NCBI GenBank assembly: GCA_028023455.1
Contig: JAQFVV010000186.1
Location: 312,001 to 376,000, forward strand
Length of the DNA: 64,000 bases
Source of the DNA: Epiperipatus broadwayi
Taxonomy: Eukaryota > Onychophora > Udeonychophora > Euonychophora > Peripatidae
Direction of reading: 5' to 3'
Shown: in pieces, positions 1 to 10,740 of the stretch
Layout of the letters: every line of letters begins with the position of its first letter
Position numbering within the stretch: the stretch's first letter is position 1
Program-made: the position numbers and the translations under genes
Notes under the pieces: model-generated
Database searches by the model: none
Seen by the model: the letters and a program-made list of their open reading frames with translations, nothing else
Told to the model about the DNA's origin: nothing

Positions 1-1720
1 CATACATGGGATCTGGAAGAGGAGCAAATTGGATGGAAGAAAATAATATAGTCAGGAAATGCAAAGAGGTTTTAGAATAGATAAGCATATAGAAAATAGT
101 TTATTTGTAGTCACACAACTTATAGAAATGAGTAGAAGTACAGGTAGGCAATTTTATATGATCTTTATAGATACAGAGAAGGCATATGATAGAGTGAATA
201 GAAATAAATTATGGATAAGTTTAGTAAATTTGCAAATGAACAGGACTTTAGTGATCTTAATAAGAGATTTATGAAAATAATTATTATACATATCTATTAG
301 GAAATATAGAATAAGTCGGATTAAGGCAAGATTATCGTATGTCACCTATTTTTTTTGTTATATTTGAGAGAAAATGAAAAGGGCACTAGAATGATAAGGA
401 AGAGGGGTAAGATGGCAAGGGAGTGTTTACATATCACATTTTAAATTTATTGATGATAGTTTCTTATGCACAAAAAGTATGGAAGATTTGTAAGTTGTGA
501 TGAAGAATTGTGCAGAGGTAGTTAAAGAGGAGATGATCAAAGTTAGTGAAGAAATATCAAAAATAATGATGATAAATGCTGGGGAAAAAAAAAGAGAAAG
601 AATTTTTATTGGAGGATATAATTTTAAGTGTGGTGAATAGGTACACTATTTGGGAATTGGCTTAAGTAATCAGAAGGATTGCTCAGAAGAATAGGGAAAT
701 AAATTGATAAATGAAAAAGGGACTGATAAAGAAATTGACAATGTTTTCATATAATAAATATGATTTTGCTAGTATTGTATGGTAATTGGCAGTAACAGGG
801 TTAACTTACGGTAGCAAGTCATTATGTATTAGGAAAGGGGTGTCAGATTACTTAAAAAAAGTACAGAGAGAACTAGGAAGACATTCATTAGATGCAGATA
901 TATAGATGGTAAATGAGGCAATTCAAGGAGAAATGGGATGGTCAAATTTTTTTATGAGAGATGCAAAAAGTAAAATGAAAATGTTTGATATATTGCAAAT
1001 TATGGATAGTAAGAGAATAGCCAAAATAGTATTTTATTGGGTTATGAATAAAGAGCAGACAACAAGATGAATGAGGATGATAGTATGGTATGCAGAAGAT
1101 TTGGATGAAAACCTTTTTTTTTATGTTTGTATACATCTTTTAAGGGGGGGATGATTGTGTTTGGAAGATTTTAAAGTGTTATAGGGACAAAAACTGGGAT
1201 AGAAGAATAGATGTATTAAGAAAAAATAGGAAATTGGAGATATGGAGAACTGGTATGGAGAGTAAAAAGAGCTTAAATATATATACAAGTAAACAGAATA
1301 TTGGATGTGAGTTAAATGTTTGATAATAACAAGGAAAGTAGTTTACCATTTAAGGCTCAAACACTTGTAAAAAGGGAATATACACATAAATGGAGAAATG
1401 TCAGTGATTTAGTCTGCAAGTTAAATAAGGATGACATGGAAAATATTAGGCATTTACTAATAGAATGTAAATGCAGATACAAATAATGAAGTGGTGGAGA
1501 ATAAATATAGACCAAGTGATTATACAGAAAATGAGTTATTGGTCTTTATGCTGGAGTTGGAAAAAGGTAAGGGGATCTAGATACAAAGGCCATGGAGTGG
1601 ACAAAAATTTGTGGAAATGGGATGGAGCAGGATAGAGAAGAATATAAGAAAAACTTAAGGTGGGGAATAAAAAGATAAGGTGGGTAATAGGTTTTTCTTG
1701 AACACATTGACTGAGAGATT
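1..1720 (+). pseudogene. LINE-B: decayed non-LTR retrotransposon, reverse transcriptase to C-terminus
   Basis: This is the 3' part of a non-LTR retrotransposon pol gene, broken by many stops and frameshifts and entering from the left edge. Around 60-240 the frame reads QRGFR, then FIDTEKAYDRVNR, the block around reverse transcriptase motif A. Around 440-470 FIDDSFLC fits motif C (F-A-D-D in relatives), preceded near 340 by a degraded pre-motif-C block. At 1410-1470 VCKLNKDDMENIRHLLIEC matches the C-terminal zinc-knuckle-like segment of such LINEs, with the second cysteine replaced by asparagine. The segment 900-1130 also fits the family (reads like ...EMGWSNF...MRDAKSKMKMF). It would have copied its own RNA by target-primed reverse transcription. 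It is inactive now. The family assignment rests on motif recognition only. Confidence 0.8.
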
Positions 1721-1798
1721 CCTGACTTCGATAAAGGAGTAGCAATATCATATCAAACCTGTTTACATTTGTCTGAAGGTTTGTAACAATGGTATTAT

Positions 1799-2022
1799 AA
1801 GATGTGATATGTTGAACTATTTCCATCATTTATGAGTGAATGTATAAAAAATTTTAAACTTTAATTAAATTTTCCAAATACAAACAATTTGTTAATATTG
1901 TCTATTTGTGTGTTATTACTAAAAAGTGGTTTGTATTTGGAAAGTTTAAATAAAGTTTAATATTTTCTATACATTCAACATTCACTTATAAATGATGGAA
2001 ATAATCCAACATATCACATCTT
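1799..2022. repeat. Inverted pair of P2/SINE-type 3' tails forming a hairpin
   Basis: Left arm 1799-1889 and right arm 1929-2022 are near-perfect inverted copies of the same tail, the one that ends GATGATGGAAATAGTCC in other copies here (3080, 43455, 63130). The loop is about 40 bp. A further short match (AAACAGGTTT near 1760 with AAACCTGTTTACA near 2024) suggests the arms once extended outward. No tRNA-like head remains. Confidence 0.75.
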
Positions 2023-2039
2023 AAACCTGTTTACAGCTT

Positions 2040-2850
2040 TAAAGATGTTTAATATGTATAAAAAATGGATGAATGAAATGGTATTAAATTATGAAAGAAT
2101 CTTTTTAATTTCAGTAAAATCAGTGTAGGATCAAAGATGCCAAATTATGATTATTTAACTATTTAAAAATTGTGTAAATTGTTAATAATTTTTTTAATTA
2201 AAAATAATAATTTAAAATTAAACAATTTAAAACATATTCAATAATTAGGAATTAGAGATTTAAATAATTTTTATAAAGTAAGTAGTATAGAGATGGTGGA
2301 ATGAATGTTGCTAAAACAGTAATATATAATCTGGAGTCGTGATATTTTATTCGTTTATGCCAAATTTTGGCCACAGGATAGAGGTGCCTATAACTAAGAC
2401 CATCATAATATATAGTTACTGAATTTGTTTCAAATCAGATTGAAAACATTTATTTTGGGGCTTTTAGCTTGATATTATAATGGTGATGTAAATATTGGCT
2501 TTTAAAAGGAAGATGTATTGATCCTAAAGATTCAGGTACATTGATTTCAGTTCCAAAGTTCCTCTCTGACAAAAGTCATAAGCTGGAAAGTAATCTAAGA
2601 TACTGGATAGCACAGATCAGGATAGGGATTTATTAAGCATTAACATCTAGCATCCATTATTAATTACTGAAACAATTAATTTGACATAAAGATGGTGGCA
2701 AAATATGCTGCTAAAACAGCAATATATAAGATGGAGTCATGTGACATTTAAATATACATATTTTTAATAGCAGATTATATGGATATAAATGTGCATTTAA
2801 ATTATTATTATTTAAATACACACATATGTAATATATTTGCAACTATATGT
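2040..2850. repeat. Old dispersed-repeat fragments, no gene
   Basis: A direct repeat (about 2293-2345 and 2685-2740, containing GCTAAAACAGCAATATATAA) brackets a worn fragment of FB1 at about 2530-2640, recognised by AAGTCATAAGCTGGAAAGTAA followed by a stretch like TACTGGATAGCAC...AGGGATTT. No coding signal is seen. Confidence 0.4.
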
Positions 2851-3525
2851 TGACTATTTCCATCATCTAGAATTAATTATCAAATGTCTTTGGTTAGAGC
2901 ATTTGCTTTAAATTCAACATTCAAGAACCTAAAAGTGCAAGTTTGACTTCTATGCAAATACTGTCATTGTGAAATGTTGTGTAATTACTAACCTGTTGTT
3001 TATTTGTATGCTATTACTAACAAGTTGTTTGTATTTGGAAAGTTTATATTTTAAAGTTTAAAATTTTCTATACATTCAACACTTACTCATAGATGATGGA
3101 AATAGTCCAACATATCATGTCTTTGAAAAATTTAAATAAATTTTTCAAATATATTCAGCAGTTAATAAGAGCACACAGGTTACTATATATCTAGCTTTTG
3201 TAGTAATATTTTTCTTTTCTCCTCCAAATATTGTTGGCCTAATCAGTGGCAAGAATGTAATGGGAATTAAACTGCTAACTTTTAGGCTCCTCTGTCAAAG
3301 ATCTTCAATATTCACACAATAGAATAGCTTAGTTGGTTAGAGCTTTCTGATGCTAATTCAGTCAGGCCAAATAACACTTTAAAAAGAGAGATCGATATAC
3401 TACTCAAAACATTGTGTTATATTCTAATCTGTGTGTCACTACTAGCTGATGAATGTATTTGAAAAGTTTAAATAAAGTTTGAATTTTCCTAAAGGTATTC
3501 AACAATTAATTCCAGATGCCATATG
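2850..3525. repeat. Cluster of three tRNA-headed tail repeats (P2 3'-module/SINE)
   Basis: Plus-strand copy at about 2880-3120 starts inside the tRNA-like head (TTGGTTAGAGCATTTGC) and ends at GATGATGGAAATAGTCC. A minus-strand copy lies at about 3120-3300. A second plus-strand copy lies at about 3305-3525 with a good A-box-like sequence (TAGCTTAGTTGGTTAGAGC at 3325-3343). The minus and second plus copies are head to head. A short reversed tail end sits at 2848-2870. All match the module at 62885-63151. Confidence 0.7.
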
Positions 3526-3536
3526 TTTCATTTTAA

Positions 3537-3933
3537 TTAAATTACTAAAATTAAAGCAGGCAAAAGTCTATACATATTGCCACTTAGTGCAAGCCAGGAT
3601 AATCAATGGATGCCAGAAGGCTTGTGCATAAAATCTCCATCTAGTGCCTACTTATCCAATATTCCCAGATGAGTTTCTGGTTGTGGCCTTCATCACTGAG
3701 GAACCTTGGATATGAGAGCACTGCACCTAGGCCTTCATCACTGAGGAACCTTGGATATGAGAGCACTGCACCTAGAGCTTAGGATCTAATGCACAAGCCT
3801 TCTGGCATCCATTGATTACTCTGGCGTGCACTAAGTGACAATATGTATAGAGAGTTTTGTCTGCCTTAATAACAGTTATGAGCAAGTATAAAAAATAGTG
3901 ATCATGTGATGTTTATTGGCTTTAAATTACTAA
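3537..3933 (-). mobile_element. FB1 foldback element, copy 1
   Basis: The element occupies about 3549-3921 and is flanked by a perfect 12-bp direct repeat TTAAATTACTAA (3537-3548 and 3922-3933). Its two halves are inverted copies: AATCAATGGATGCCAGAAGG near 3602 is answered by CTTCTGGCATCCATTGATT near 3800. The unique head (read as TGATCATGTGATGTTTATTGG) is at the right, so the orientation is minus. A 45-bp unit is tandemly duplicated in the centre (3686-3730 and 3731-3775). Confidence 0.8.
3686..3775. repeat. Exact 45-bp tandem duplication inside FB1 copy 1
   Basis: Two adjacent 45-bp units, each beginning GCCTTCATCACTGAGGAACC and ending CACCTAG. I see no mismatch between the two. The duplication lies at the hairpin apex of the foldback element, a place prone to replication slippage. 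Confidence 0.85.
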
Positions 3934-4631
3934 CACTATGATCATTGTCAGAAAAACAGTCATAATTCTTTTTTTTTAGTGAACCAAAGAATAAATTTAT
4001 TTGTATCCATAACACACTCTTTAATAGAATTCCATGCTTCAGTAACACAACAATTCTGAAGATCTAAATTAGTAATTTTTGCATTTAATAGCTATTGATT
4101 GGTTTTATGATCTTACCATCATATTTTTAAAATTTTACAGGGCTTCCTTAAATGAAACTTTTTAAGCTGTCCAAGTGTTACAACCATACAGTAAATTAGG
4201 TAAATTAATAGCATTATATACAGCTAACTTAATAGCAGAAATTATTTCTCCATGATGAAATGTTCTTTTAACTTGTTAAAAACAGCAGCCCATTGAAGAT
4301 TGTGTTGTACCTCAACTTCTAAGCACACTTTTCTACTTCTCAAGTTGATAGCCATTTAAGATAAAAGTTTCTGAAGATTTTTCTTTTCACACTGGATGAT
4401 AAAGAACTTGAGTTTTTTTGAATATTAATTAATAAACCAATTCTGTAAATCCTATTTTGAACTGGAAAAAACAGCAAAATCATCAAAGATGAAATTCTTG
4501 TATTTGGTTTTAACTGATTCAGATTTAAAATTCCACTATCAAATATTTCTGTTTAGCTGTGCATAAATAATTCCAAAAACCATTGTCATAAAAACTGAAA
4601 ACAATATTGGAATAAGTCAGAGGCTAGTCGA

Positions 4632-5020
4632 GAAAAAACAGAACCCAGTGTAATGTCTTTATGTGGGGCCTCTTTACATATGACAAAAATGCAGATATTT
4701 AAAATATATATCTTATTTGCAGATGTAGTTATTTTGCTTTACAACCAGTATAAATCAAGATAAGAATGATTCTCTTCACTTAATTTTTTATATATACATT
4801 GTACATAGTTGAAAAATCTACCTGTGTCTGTAATTGAATTACTTCACACGTGGTAGTCACAGTAGAGCCTACAAATTAGAGTATTTTGGGGAAAAAAAGA
4901 GAAAATGTAGTTATATTTAGAAAGTGATAAAATATTTTGATTTTTACAAAAGATGTAGTAGATCATAAAGGCCTGGGACCTTATAACATTGTACCATTTG
5001 AACCACTCTCGGACTGGCTG
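4632..5020. other. Unassigned insertion within LINE-A copy 1
   Basis: LINE-A protein blocks stop near 5020 (AKQG followed by VPAL) and resume near 4620 (ILFSVFMT). The second LINE-A copy at 55320-56560 has these blocks adjacent. The intervening roughly 390 bp is AT-rich and shows no coding signal or recognised family. Confidence 0.5.
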
Positions 5021-5172
5021 TAGAGCAGGTACCCATCCTTGCTTAGCGCCTGTTTTTCTTTCAAATGCCTCCGATTTTCCATCTTTAGTCCTCTCATTCC
5101 ATCATGAAGAAGCTGTATAATATGGATACATTTTGGTGGACAACCAACTAATTTCAATCATACCATAGACCT

Positions 5173-5570
5173 ATTAATAATTTTTATTAGTCATTTATTA
5201 GATTAGAGATTATCCAATATGGAATAATAATCCTTGTAGTATAACTTTCATTGCACCACTCTCATGCAAGATAGGGTATGGTTTCTATCTGCTTTTAACA
5301 CCTTGTGAAAGAGTGTAATCATAAATATATGATCAAAGAAAGTGAAAAAGATATATAATCCCCAAGATGCACATTTCATGTTTAACCAGTACTTCTCAGT
5401 TGGCCCAGACCATAATCTCTTAAATATATTTTTATCATTGTTCAGGATATATAGAGAGAGCAAATTATTGCAGTTTAATTGATATATGTCAAAGGTGCTG
5501 TCTTCCAAATGTTGACACAAATCAATTAATGCAAGTATATTTACTTTTTATTGGTCATTCATTAGAAATA
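5173..5570. mobile_element. R5 repeat inserted in LINE-A, with duplicated target
   Basis: This block splits the LINE-A frame between the motif A segment and KLVGCPPK. The LINE sequence ATACCATAGACCT (5160-5172) recurs as ATACCATGGACCT (5571-5583), a 12/13 match that reads as a target-site duplication. Its left end (ATTTTTATTAGTCATTTATT) and TTGCACCACTCTCATGCAAG near 5250 match two other copies at 24590-24772 and 35235-35345. Confidence 0.65.
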
Positions 5571-5768
5571 ATACCATGGACCTGTTTTATTAACTGATTA
5601 AAATACATTGAAATCAATAAAAGAAATATATAAATCACGTTTGTTCCCATTGGAAGAATTAAACAAAATATTTGAAAGTACCTTTGTTATCGTAAATAAT
5701 AATATTTCATGACAATGCCTGTTCTCTTTGTTTTAAAAACTGGAACAATAAAAGCAGTAATTAGTTGT

Positions 5769-6409
5769 TATAACTTTAAACCACTAAACCTCACATGATC
5801 ACCATTCCTTGTGTTTACACAAGCTATTTAGATAGAGGCAAAACTCTTCATACAGTAACACGATTTAGTGAAGCCAGAGAAATCAATAAATTCAGAAAGG
5901 TTTGTGTATAAAATCCCTATCTAGTGCTTACTCATTCAATATCCCCAGACTAGTTTCTAGCTTGTGGCTTTCATCAGTGATGAGTTTTGTATCTGAGAGC
6001 ACTATACTTAGATTTTAGGATCCAATACAACCCTCCAGCAGCTCACCTTTTACCTTATTAGCTAACTATAAAGCATTGAATCCAAAATGAAAATACAGTT
6101 ATGTTTAAATTCAAGCTCATTAGCTTGTATAGTCATATAAATCTGAATTCAGTTATTAGTTTGCTAATAAGATAAAGGTGGCTGCTGGAGGGTTGCATTA
6201 GATCCTAAAATCTAAGTGCAGTGCTCTCATATCCAAAGATCCTTTTTGATGAAATCCACAAACTAGAAACTAGTCTGGGAATATTGGATGAGTAGGCACT
6301 AGGTAGGGATTTCAAGCACAAACCTTCCCGCATCCAATGATTACTCTGACTTGCAATGAATGACACCACTGCATGAAGAGTTTTGCCTCTGTGTTAATAT
6401 AACTTTAAA
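5769..6409 (+). mobile_element. FB1 foldback element, copy 2 (longest)
   Basis: The longest FB1 copy, about 617 bp (5781-6397), is flanked by a perfect 12-bp repeat TATAACTTTAAA (5769-5780 and 6398-6409). The head CCACTAAACCTCACATGATC is unique to the left end. The rest forms two inverted arms of about 250 bp around a roughly 130-bp centre. GACTAGTTTCTAGCTTGTGG near 5950 is answered by CACAAACTAGAAACTAGTC near 6257, and CCTCCAGCAGC near 6034 by GCTGCTGGAGG near 6181. The right end reads GTTTTGCCTCTGTGTTAA. Confidence 0.85.
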
Positions 6410-7092
6410 TATCCATATATTCCTAAAAAAAATTAATATTTTTGAATTTCACATTGCAACTAAAGATTTTCTAGATATTTCATTAGGACAGGCAGATTTT
6501 GTATTTAAGTTGGATATCTTTATTCAAATATAAATGAATACATAAGAAATGGGTATACCATTAAAAATTTTCATCTCAATTCTCATATCATTATTCAAAA
6601 GATGATCAAACTACTTGATCAAAATGAACAAGAGAATTCTATTACTGGATTTAATATGATTACGATATCATTTCATGTTATAATTCATGATCTAACCATG
6701 CTAGGACCTTAAAATTTTTGAAATAGCAAACTATGGCACACATGACAGTCAGCTTGGTAAGAGATTCAGTTACTTTTTTTTTACTAAGACGCACTGTGTA
6801 TGCGCTTTCTATGAGAATTCTTCAAGTTAAACTTTTCAGAAATCATTTTAATAAACTTGAAAAGAACTGTATCTCATATTAATCTATATACCAGATGAAA
6901 ATGAAACATTTTGATCTGGTTTCCACAAACCAAAACTTCAGTCTAACCAGCTCACACTTTATGATTAGAAGACAAAAATTCTAATAATTAACAAACAATA
7001 GAAATTTATAGTATTATGAATATATAATATTTCAAACAAAATATATGCAGCTTAACCACATTGCAGTTGGAGGGAGATTTTTATTGAAAAAA
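6410..7092. other. No feature seen
   Basis: AT-rich sequence with short open frames only. I see no repeat family, RNA gene or coding signal. Confidence 0.5.
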
Positions 7093-7353
7093 ATTAGCAA
7101 AATATAACTAATGCACTTTCGACTACGTAATCATACTAGTCATAATCATGGCATTGATGGTGAAAAGAAAATTGTGGCATTTATTTTAAAGAAATGACAC
7201 ATTAGAGAATTTGCATATTTGAATGTCAAATAAGTTATTTATTTTGGGCCATTTTTGAAAGGAGGATGCAACTTTCTTTTCACCGTCAATGCCATGATTA
7301 TAACTATTACGATGAAGTAGTCGAAAGTGCACTGGACATGCTTTGCTAATTTT
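7093..7353. repeat. Foldback repeat, arms about 80 bp
   Basis: Left arm 7093-7173 (TTAGCAAAATATAACTAATG, then GCACTTTCGACTACGTAATC) is inverted at 7271-7353 (GATGAAGTAGTCGAAAGTGC, then ACATGCTTTGCTAA). The spacer is about 95 bp. The shared GTAGTCGAAAGTGC lies next to a GATGA in the right arm. Confidence 0.75.
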
Positions 7354-8200
7354 ACAAAAGAAAGCTTATCTCTAATATTGTTATGCGTATATAATTGTTT
7401 CTTACATTTTCCTAGATGTAGTAAACTAAATTCCCGAAATTTTACATTATAATATTTATTAGTCTTTGTATCATCTACAAAAATCCTTTAAGAATCACAC
7501 TCTGTACAAGCCATTTTAGTAATTTTGCAAAGGGCTCTCCCTCATTATATTTACAAACGAGATGAAAAGTATTTTTTTAATTTGTAAAATAATTTAATAC
7601 TGTACTATTTTTTACTTGTGTATTAATAAATTTCAGCTTTATCACTTCTTGTTAATAGTCGGTTATTCAGGTATCAGGTTTAAACTTAGTTTATATTAAT
7701 AACAGTTGGACATTATAATAAACATGAATACATCTCTGTCACGTAACTATCTCAAGATCAATCTTTTTTTTAAATATGCTTTAACAGTTCTTTAATTTCA
7801 AAGTGAGGAAAAAAAATATTTCTGTAGCTGTCATATCTCACCTTACCTTCAAATAATGGACTAATCCATATTCCTTCTTATCTAGCTAAATTGGATTGAG
7901 CATTCATCACCATGAATCTGCGTTTGTAGATAGAATGGGTCAATAGCGATGGTACTCACTGAATCCGAATATTTGCATTAAGGATGGGGATCTGGAAATA
8001 AATTTAGGGTGAGAGAACTACTATCAAACCTGAACTGCCGTATATACGTTCTCCAGAGAACTACTGTCACGAAGCTGAAAAACAAAAATCACATTCTCCA
8101 TATATGTTCTGCAGAGACATGAATGGTTGGTTATATTTACATCCTCCAGACAAAGCTAAACGGTTGATGCATTGAGGCAAGTCCACATTCAGGACTGGTA
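7354..8200. other. No gene; less AT-rich stretch before the LTR
   Basis: 7354-7850 is plain AT-rich DNA. From about 7860 base composition becomes more balanced and stays so up to the LTR end, so the LTR or an associated old insertion may begin before 8200. No open frame of note. Confidence 0.4.
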
Positions 8201-8506
8201 ACTGTTAGAACCAAATATTGGCACGAGGCAAGGTGTCATACTACAACCGGAAGTGTCATCGGATCTACTCATGAGGCAGGTTGGCAAATATTGCTGCAGT
8301 TCCTTCTTCCATACTTCATCCCAGAACTAGGAACTATATCTCGCCAACAGTAGCAGGTGGACTATAGCCATTGTAAAATCTATTGTAAATATGAATGCAT
8401 ATTTGTTTTCATTTTGCTAATAAATATAATATTAGAAAGATATTTACATGCATTTGTATTTATATATAATCCAGACTAAATACAACAGATTTGGCGCAGT
8501 CAACGG
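8201..8506 (+). mobile_element. LTR end with primer-binding-site-like sequence (Ty3/gypsy type)
   Basis: A TG...CA-bounded segment, TGTTAGAACC (about 8201) to TACAACA (8487), is followed after a few bases by TGGCGCAGTCAACGG (8492-8506). Primer-binding sites beginning TGGCGCAGTC are known from gypsy-class elements such as 17.6 and 297, which prime on tRNA-Ser. An AATAAA signal (8422) lies within. Base composition is more balanced than the surroundings. No gag or pol follows, so this is a 5' LTR cut off just after the primer site. The 5' boundary is uncertain and no second LTR was found. Confidence 0.55.
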
Positions 8507-8930
8507 AATAAATAAAAATATGAAATAGTTTTAAATGTCAGTTATAAATGCCTTTTGTTAACAAATTATCTTTATTTTATATAGTATGAACTCTTATATT
8601 TTTTTATAGTTAATAATTTATACATTTAGTTAACCAAAGCAAATTTTAATAACAATTAATTTTTTCAGTAACATAATTCTACCAACTTTATGATTACTAT
8701 ACAATAAACGTATATTTATTATATGTCAATATTCTCTTTAAGCGTGAGAAGAAAATAATTCTTCTCAATATATATTAAACTGATGTAAAGGAGGCTTTAG
8801 TTAAATCATTACTAAATTCATGTTTAAACATGAATATCAAATTGAGTGATATGACTAATTAAATAGGAACTAAATTGCTGTATTTGATTTCAAGTAATCT
8901 GAGCAGCTGATAACATCACGTTTAACAAAA
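8507..8930. other. No feature seen
   Basis: AT-rich sequence after the primer-site-like motif. No retroviral-type gene continues here. Confidence 0.5.
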
Positions 8931-9960
8931 AATATGTTAGAATGTTTTATTGAGAGTGTAAATAAATAACATTAATGCATGTAACTGTGTATATAAATAT
9001 AATTTTACATACAAATAATTATAGGGAATTTGAATACAGACTTTCAAGCCCTCTTCACCTATCAACTCTATCTCATACAACCGATACACACACACACACG
9101 TGTGAAAAAGATAAATGATTTCCAATATACATATTTTGTGGCTGAAAAGTTGTAGGATGGATTAGGGTGAAGTCTATCCATTCAAGTTTGAAAATTTGCT
9201 ATCATAATATAAACCGAGCACTGATTATATGTATGTGTGTGTAAGAGAGAGAGAGATGGTGATCTGGACCAACTAATGAGTCCTGGTTCAGCCCAATATA
9301 TATATATATATTGGATATCATCTACCTTTTTCACATGTATATGATCATATGAATTGAGTTATATGAGATAGAGTGAATAGCGGAAGGAAGATTGAAAGTC
9401 AGTGTTCAAATCCCTTATAATTACATTTAAACTCCAAATATATGAATTATGCTTGGTTTTTCAAACATTACAGATTTCAGCCTGTATCCTGCCCATCCCT
9501 CTTCAGTGCATTTAAGTGGACAAGATTCTATACATGAGGGATCAGAATGACTTAAGGTTAACATGGACATGACAGTAAAATTGGCATCAATAATGGATTT
9601 GGGCATTCCATCAAATTTTCAATGGTATGGATGGCTGAAGAGTTGAAGGTTGAAGTAGATTGAAGCCTGCCCATTAAAGTTTGAAGATTTGCTACTTTAA
9701 TATAAAATTGATCATTGATTATATATATATGGAGATGATCTGGACGAACTTAATAGTGCTGGTTCAGCATGAAATATATATATACATTGGATATCATTTA
9801 TCTGTTTTACATGTGTGTGATCATGTGTATTGGTTGTATGAGATAGAGTGGATAGCTGAAGGAAGCTTTAAAGTCTGTGTTCAAATCCCATGTAATTTCA
9901 TCTAAACTTCAATGGCATAAATTATACTTGTATTCAAATAATGCAATACAAATAATAAAA
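8930..9960. repeat. R3 dispersed repeat cluster (inverted then direct copies)
   Basis: A minus-oriented unit (8930-9130) with CCCTCTTCACCTATCAACTC faces plus-oriented units (9200-9440 and 9660-9960) that contain GATGATCTGGACCAACT-like sequence, TCAGC, a TATATA run, and GAGATAGAGTGGATAGCTGA followed by GTGTTCAAATCCC. The last two resemble a degraded tRNA head, the second being B-box-like. Related units lie at 16395-16840, 47870-48456, 49863-50030 and 61290-61380. Short TG/TA and GA microsatellites occur at 9085-9100, 9230-9260 and 9296-9312. Confidence 0.65.
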
Positions 9961-10059
9961 CTACTGTGAACTTTTTTTAAAATTTGTTTTATGATTTTTA
10001 TTTAAATTGTATTAACAAATGTAAATATATTAAATTTATTAAGCGCAAGCAGATGATAT

Positions 10060-10336
10060 AATAATAACATGAAAGGCTAAAACCTTCGATAGATGCACTT
10101 TAAAAATGCTTATGTAACAGCCAATCATATGTAATAATGACTGCACATGGAACTCTCAAATCAAAAACACAAGCCAGAACTACGAGAAAAAGATGAGTCT
10201 TTTTCTCGTAGTTCTGGCTTGTGTTTTTGAAGTGAGAGTTCCATGCGAATTGCAGTCATTATTACATCTGATTGGCTGTCACATAAGCATTTTTAAAGTG
10301 CATCTGTCGAAGGTTTAAACCTTTCATGTTATTATT
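10060..10336. repeat. 277-bp near-perfect palindrome
   Basis: Arms of about 135 bp meet near 10197 around GATGAGTC. CACAAGCCAGAACTACGAGA (10169-10188) is matched exactly by TCTCGTAGTTCTGGCTTGTG (10204-10223). The outer ends AATAATAACATGAAAGG and CCTTTCATGTTATTATT also pair. A few mismatches and small indels lie between. It has no coding capacity and is best read as a foldback MITE. Confidence 0.85.
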
Positions 10337-10339
10337 AAA

Positions 10340-10740
10340 TTGTATTAATAATGTTTTATTTTTTTTATTTTGTTACCTTTCTATATTTAAATTTTGTTTA
10401 TAATCTTTCACTTATTATTATTTTTTTTTCCTATTTTTAATAATCTTTATCATTGTTGCTACTGTCTTTAAAAATATGGCCAGTTTATTAATTGATTTTT
10501 AAAAGCATATCTGTGCTATTTCCTTACAATTTTTAATTTGTCAAATATAGTTCTATAACTTATTCTTTTTATGACTCTGTTCATATTTTATTTTGTAAAT
10601 ATCATTTATATTTTGTAAATATTATTATCATTAATAATATATTTAATAATCAAATTTCTATCATATTTTTTCTCTTTTTTATTAGTAAGAATTTTAGGCT
10701 TTAAAAAAGGAACTCTTTATTTCAGACTAAAATTAATATT
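10340..10740. other. AT-rich, no feature
   Basis: Mostly T-rich on this strand, with two nearly identical ATATTTTATTTTGTAAATAT-like units around 10580-10625. Nothing else is supported. Confidence 0.4.

Larger units (their letters stand above)
3970..5760 (-). pseudogene. LINE-A reverse transcriptase, copy 1 (interrupted)
   Basis: Minus-strand pol remnant of a LINE whose relatives are common in animals. From high to low coordinates: FIVPVFK and a leucine-rich block (5720-5640), DLYISFIDF followed by SVNK (motif A, 5640-5580), then an inserted repeat (5173-5570), then KLVGCPPK and IIQLLHDGM (5145-5090). Next comes an AKQG block (5045-5034; QGC in relatives), then unassigned sequence inserted at about 4632-5020, then ILFSVFMT (about 4620-4590). 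FDDFAVFS at 4463-4492 fits motif C (YADD in relatives). NLPNLLYGCNTWT (about 4200-4165) and LKKFHLRKPCKIL follow. The reading frame is lost in many places. The remaining order of blocks is that of a single element. Confidence 0.8.

Noticed and set aside
1536-1829. 97-codon minus-strand frame near the LINE-B end
   Set aside because: Antisense to the LINE-B C-terminus and running into the tail foldback. It has no protein features of its own.
5248-5520. 90-codon open frame on the minus strand
   Set aside because: It lies wholly inside the R5 insertion, whose other copies do not keep the frame.
3537-6410. CRISPR-like array from the repeated 20-30 bp blocks of FB1
   Set aside because: The repeats are inverted arms of a mobile element, not regularly spaced direct repeats, and the DNA is eukaryotic.
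9085-9312. TG/TA and GA tracts as telomere-like or regulatory arrays
   Set aside because: They are short ordinary microsatellites within R3 copies.
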